This document shows positions 61,262 to 64,000 of a stretch of DNA of 64,000 bases, one piece after another. The DNA lies in contig OZ004585.1 in the NCBI GenBank assembly GCA_963924555.1, positions 2,803,488-2,867,487 on the forward strand, given 5' to 3'. The DNA comes from Crambe crambe. Lineage: Eukaryota; Porifera; Demospongiae; Poecilosclerida; Crambeidae. Numbering within the stretch: position 1 is the stretch's first letter; each line of letters begins with the position of its first letter. The notes beneath the pieces were generated by a model, which worked only from the letters and a program-made list of their open reading frames with translations, was not told the origin of the DNA and made no database searches. The translations under genes and the position numbers were made by a program.

Positions 61262-63327
61262 TTCTCAAAATCCTGGATCCACCACTATAAAACACTGAAT
61301 GGCCATGCAGGTGTTGCACAGTCATGCATGCATGTCCTTTTTGCAGATCATGTGAAAGAGAAATGGAGAAGGGCTGCAACATTTATTTGTCTGTGGCTGA
61401 CATACTTGATGTGCAGCATGGCATATTCCTTACTTGCTCCTTTCTTTCCTGCAGAGGTACAGCTAGAAACAGGAGCACATTAATTATTATAGCTAGCTAC
61501 ATTGAAGCATGACATGATACTATTTTGGTAGGTATGTAACTAGCTAATGTGTATCAGTAGCAGTTAGCTACTTTACAACCCTTTAGGCACTACTGTTAAG
61601 TAACTGTAAGTTCTTAAGAACAGTCTTATAGCCATTATGGATACTCAATAGTTCCAGTAGGATTTTCATTGGTATAACCCTTTGGAATCAGTCTTATAGA
61701 ATTAATGCTGAGCTAAATCTCATCACATTATGTGTAGCTATGACCAAACTAATTCAGTTAACTAATAGTCTATGTATGTTCATTATTACAGGTTAAGAAG
61801 AAAGGGTTTAGTTCTTTCTGGACAGGTGTGATTGTGGGATGTGCTCCTTTGTCTGTTGTGTTCCTCTCTCCACTATTTGGCTACATTGTAATTAGTACAA
61901 TAATTATACTCTACCCATTTCCCTGTATACCTGCCAAAAATTGTTCTTTTTGTTGTTTCAGCTTCCTTTATTTAGAGGAGTGAAGTGCATGATGTTTTCA
62001 GGTTTAGTGATCATTGGTGGCGCATACATCTCACTAAGGTATGGTGCTCATGTGGAGTGAAGGAAGTGTAGAATTAAGACATTAACATGCACTGAATTAT
62101 TACCTTAATAAACGGGTATTAATTTTGGCGATCATTAGCGAGCATACAATAAACTCTACCCTCTAATGAATATAGTTAGCTTTACTTTATAATAGAAGAA
62201 ATGCAAAAAATCACTACGTGTAAATAATAAGGTAATCAATAATTAAGCACATTATTTCAGAAGTGACTCCTACTGTTAGCAAGCACATGTAGCTATGTGT
62301 ATGTGTTACAGTGGATTTACGCTCCATTCAAATATTCCGTACACGGAAAGTGTAAGCTTTATGCGTGCATACATTTATATTGAAAAATAAGGCCAATTAA
62401 GGCATAAGCTTCCCGTGTACGGCATATAAATCCACTGTATCAAGCTTATAAGTTTATATACTACTTAAGAGTCACTTCAGAATAATTCAGTGTTAATGTC
62501 TTCATTCTAAGGCTTCCTTCACTCCTTCTTTCTCTGCCTGCTACTGTACACAATTAATCAGTATGTTAGTTTTTCAGATCTGCTTCCCTCCAGTTGGATC
62601 TTTGTGCTGTACGCTAGCATAGCGAGAGTGATTGAAGGGGTAGGCACTGGTATGTTCACTACTGCCATCTTCTCAATCCTGCCAGATCTTTTCCCCAACT
62701 CAGTTGCAACAATCATGGTATGGCAAAAGGGGAGGGAACACAGAAAAAAAAAACAAATAATAATCATGTTATCTGAGATACAGTTTTATGTCACATTGAT
62801 AAACTTTTGTGCTGAATTAACAAACTGTTATGCTGTTATGTTATTTTAACATAAAAATATGATGATGCATCTCATTGATTCACTCTAGTGTCTGTAGAGC
62901 AATATAGCCACCACAGCACACACAATAATTTTTTTTGTATTCCTGATCCTCTAGGGATGGATAGAGGTTGCTGGAAGTCTTGGATATGCTATAGGACCTC
63001 CTATTGGGGGAGTCCTCTATCACGTGAGTGAATCTTATGCTTGCGACTTCCTCTATACTCCTGCATGTCCATGTGAATATTCTCTCTTTGTTCAGTTGGG
63101 TGGGTTCAAAGTACCATTCATTTCTGTTGGAGTATTGGTGTTGATACTTGCCCTCCCCTGTGTCTTGCTGATTAAGAAAAAAAAAGAGCTAAAAGGTTAA
63201 CTCCTCCTTGTGCAGTCACCTTGTTATATAAAGTATGTGTGTTATCATACAGATTCTTCCAAAAAATCTACCATTTCTTGTAAGATTCTCCTCTCAGTGT
63301 TCACTGATCTCGTGTTTATCCTACTAG
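60214..63327 (+). CDS. SLC18B1-like vesicular amine transporter (MFS), 3' end beyond window
   Basis: Exons 60214-60526, 61347-61456, 61792-61887, 61962-62038, 62594-62717, 62955-63023, 63096-63195 and 63253-63327, with GT/AG sites and matching phases, give 321 residues. An unusual acidic N-terminus (residues 1-105) carries 22-residue repeats. Then come TM1 (FICLWLTYLMCSMAYSLLAP with FFPAE), TM2 (WTGVIVGCAPLSVVFLSPLF with G), TM3 (MMFSGLVIIGGAYISL), TM4 (ASIARVIEGVGTGMFTTAIF), TM5 (GWIEVAGSLGYAIGPPIGGV) and TM6 (VPFISVGVLVLILALPCVLL), the N-half of a 12-TM protein. The LAPFFP, SPLFG, R-x2-EGxGTG and GPPxGG motifs fit SLC18-type H+/amine antiporters, closest by memory to the polyamine member. 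The 63253 exon (ILLSVFTDLVFILL) would be TM7. A small exon may be missing in the 62039-62593 intron. Confidence 0.8.
60318..60510 (+). repeat. 66-bp in-frame tandem repeat in the transporter N-terminus
   Basis: Three units encode PAAEQDLDTNHDKKYTGPTD with small changes, plus a shorter flanking relative on each side. All changes keep the frame, so the array is translated as an acidic, probably disordered cytosolic tail. Confidence 0.85.
60584..61346. other. Intron 1 of the transporter
   Basis: Contains a poly-C run at 61231-61261, within CTCCAAAGTTGCCTCCCC and TCTCAAAATCCTGGATCCACC, words typical of an inserted dispersed repeat. No exon seen. Confidence 0.45.
62054..62525. mobile_element. Nested inverted-repeat element in a transporter intron
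   Basis: GGAGTGAAGGAAGTGTAGAA and GACATTAACATGCACTGAAT at 62054-62100 return inverted at 62477-62525. Inside lies a second pair at 62308-62438 (ACAGTGGATTTA, CCGTACACGG, GTAAGCTTTATGC). This is either one element inserted in another or a single compound MITE. Confidence 0.75.
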
Positions 63328-63471
63328 GTTAGCAATGATGAGGAAAGTAACCAGACATAAGTAGTGTCAAATGTAGCTTCTTTAGGGATAGAGCCTTCAA
63401 ATCAAGTGAAGCTTCTATCTACTCCTCACCCCATTTCCCACTTCACTTTATTTTCTAGTAGTGACATAACT

Positions 63472-63728
63472 AGCTATACTTATACAAGTGAGTGCAAAAC
63501 CTTTCTTCCAAATGAAAAGGTTATGTAGGGATGGCCTAAAAATCTGGCTGGATTTACTGCCTCACATCAAACCAATCCCTACATTTGCATCTACTGCCTA
63601 TTATATGAAATGTAGGTCTTAATCGATTAGATAATGCTGCAGTAAATTCAGCCAGATTTTGGAGCCATCCCTACATAACCTTTTCATTTGGAACAAATTT
63701 TTTCACTCACTTATAGATAAGTATAGCT
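63472..63728. mobile_element. MITE with about 115-bp inverted ends
   Basis: The left arm (AGCTATACTTAT, AAGTGAGTG, CCAAATGAAAAGGTTATGTA, GGGATGGC, CTGGCTG) is matched by its inverted complement at 63615-63728, with few differences. It lies in the intron after the last visible transporter exon. Confidence 0.8.
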
Positions 63729-64000
63729 TACTGCTGGGAGGCCTTACAGAAAGCCAAAAATATGAAATTCACATGTTGATAGGTTAAGCTAACAAGTAGC
63801 TTACATGGCTGTTGCCACTATGCTATCTAAGCTTACAAGACTTGTTTTCAGCACTATAGACTTCTTGTTTTCAACACAGCTGCTTCATTGCTAAGCAAAA
63901 GATTCATGAAATTAACGATCTTGTAATGGCAGAATAGCTGTAGCAGCACTATATTTTTTAAGCAAAACTTTGGTCAAAAATAATTTAGTCTCTACGTATA

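Overview
The window looks like nuclear DNA of a marine invertebrate, most probably a demosponge. Genes contain GT-AG introns, the DNA is AT-rich, and the spaces between genes are full of short inverted-repeat transposons, microsatellites and words built on TAGCTA. Two genes belong to a multi-membrane-span family that I associate with sponges and cnidarians. The species assignment is an inference; nothing in the window names it.

Layout. 1-3.3 kb holds no gene but one MITE. 3.3-7.2 kb is a decayed ISL2EU-type DNA transposon with a THAP/DDE transposase on + and a SWIM/YqaJ/PHD protein on -. 7.2-31.9 kb is a repeat-rich domain built from copies of one block: a 7-8 TM, Cys-rich receptor-like gene (9.3-10.9 kb, 20.5-22.2 kb, and a remnant at 26.5 kb) and a small unknown gene (intact at 29.8-30.6 kb, broken at 13.4-14.2 kb). 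Between them lie a LINE tail, a Death-domain remnant, minisatellites and a 330-bp (AC)n tract. 33.3-42.4 kb is one eight-exon gene on -, which I rebuilt from splice sites and reading phase. It encodes a 1653-residue protein with an armadillo-like N-terminus, a TPR-like segment, an HNH-like zinc motif and a C-terminal Cys cluster.

42.9-64 kb is the most interesting part. On the minus strand lie a VioB/RebD-like protein with a ferritin-like domain (42.9-46.0 kb), a PsiD-like phosphatidylserine-decarboxylase-family enzyme (49.4-50.7 kb) and an NNMT/PNMT/INMT-family small-molecule methyltransferase (53.5-54.8 kb, three exons). On the plus strand is an SLC18B1-like vesicular amine transporter (60.2 kb to beyond the window). 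A broken fragment of the same transporter lies between the decarboxylase and the methyltransferase. By family, these four could couple oxidation, decarboxylation, N-methylation and vesicular packaging of an aromatic amino acid or amine. That would make a candidate animal biosynthetic cluster, but substrate and co-function are inferred from family and proximity only.

Most remaining sequence is transposon debris. Introns also carry inserted inverted-repeat elements, including a 513-bp TA-flanked element and a 472-bp nested element.
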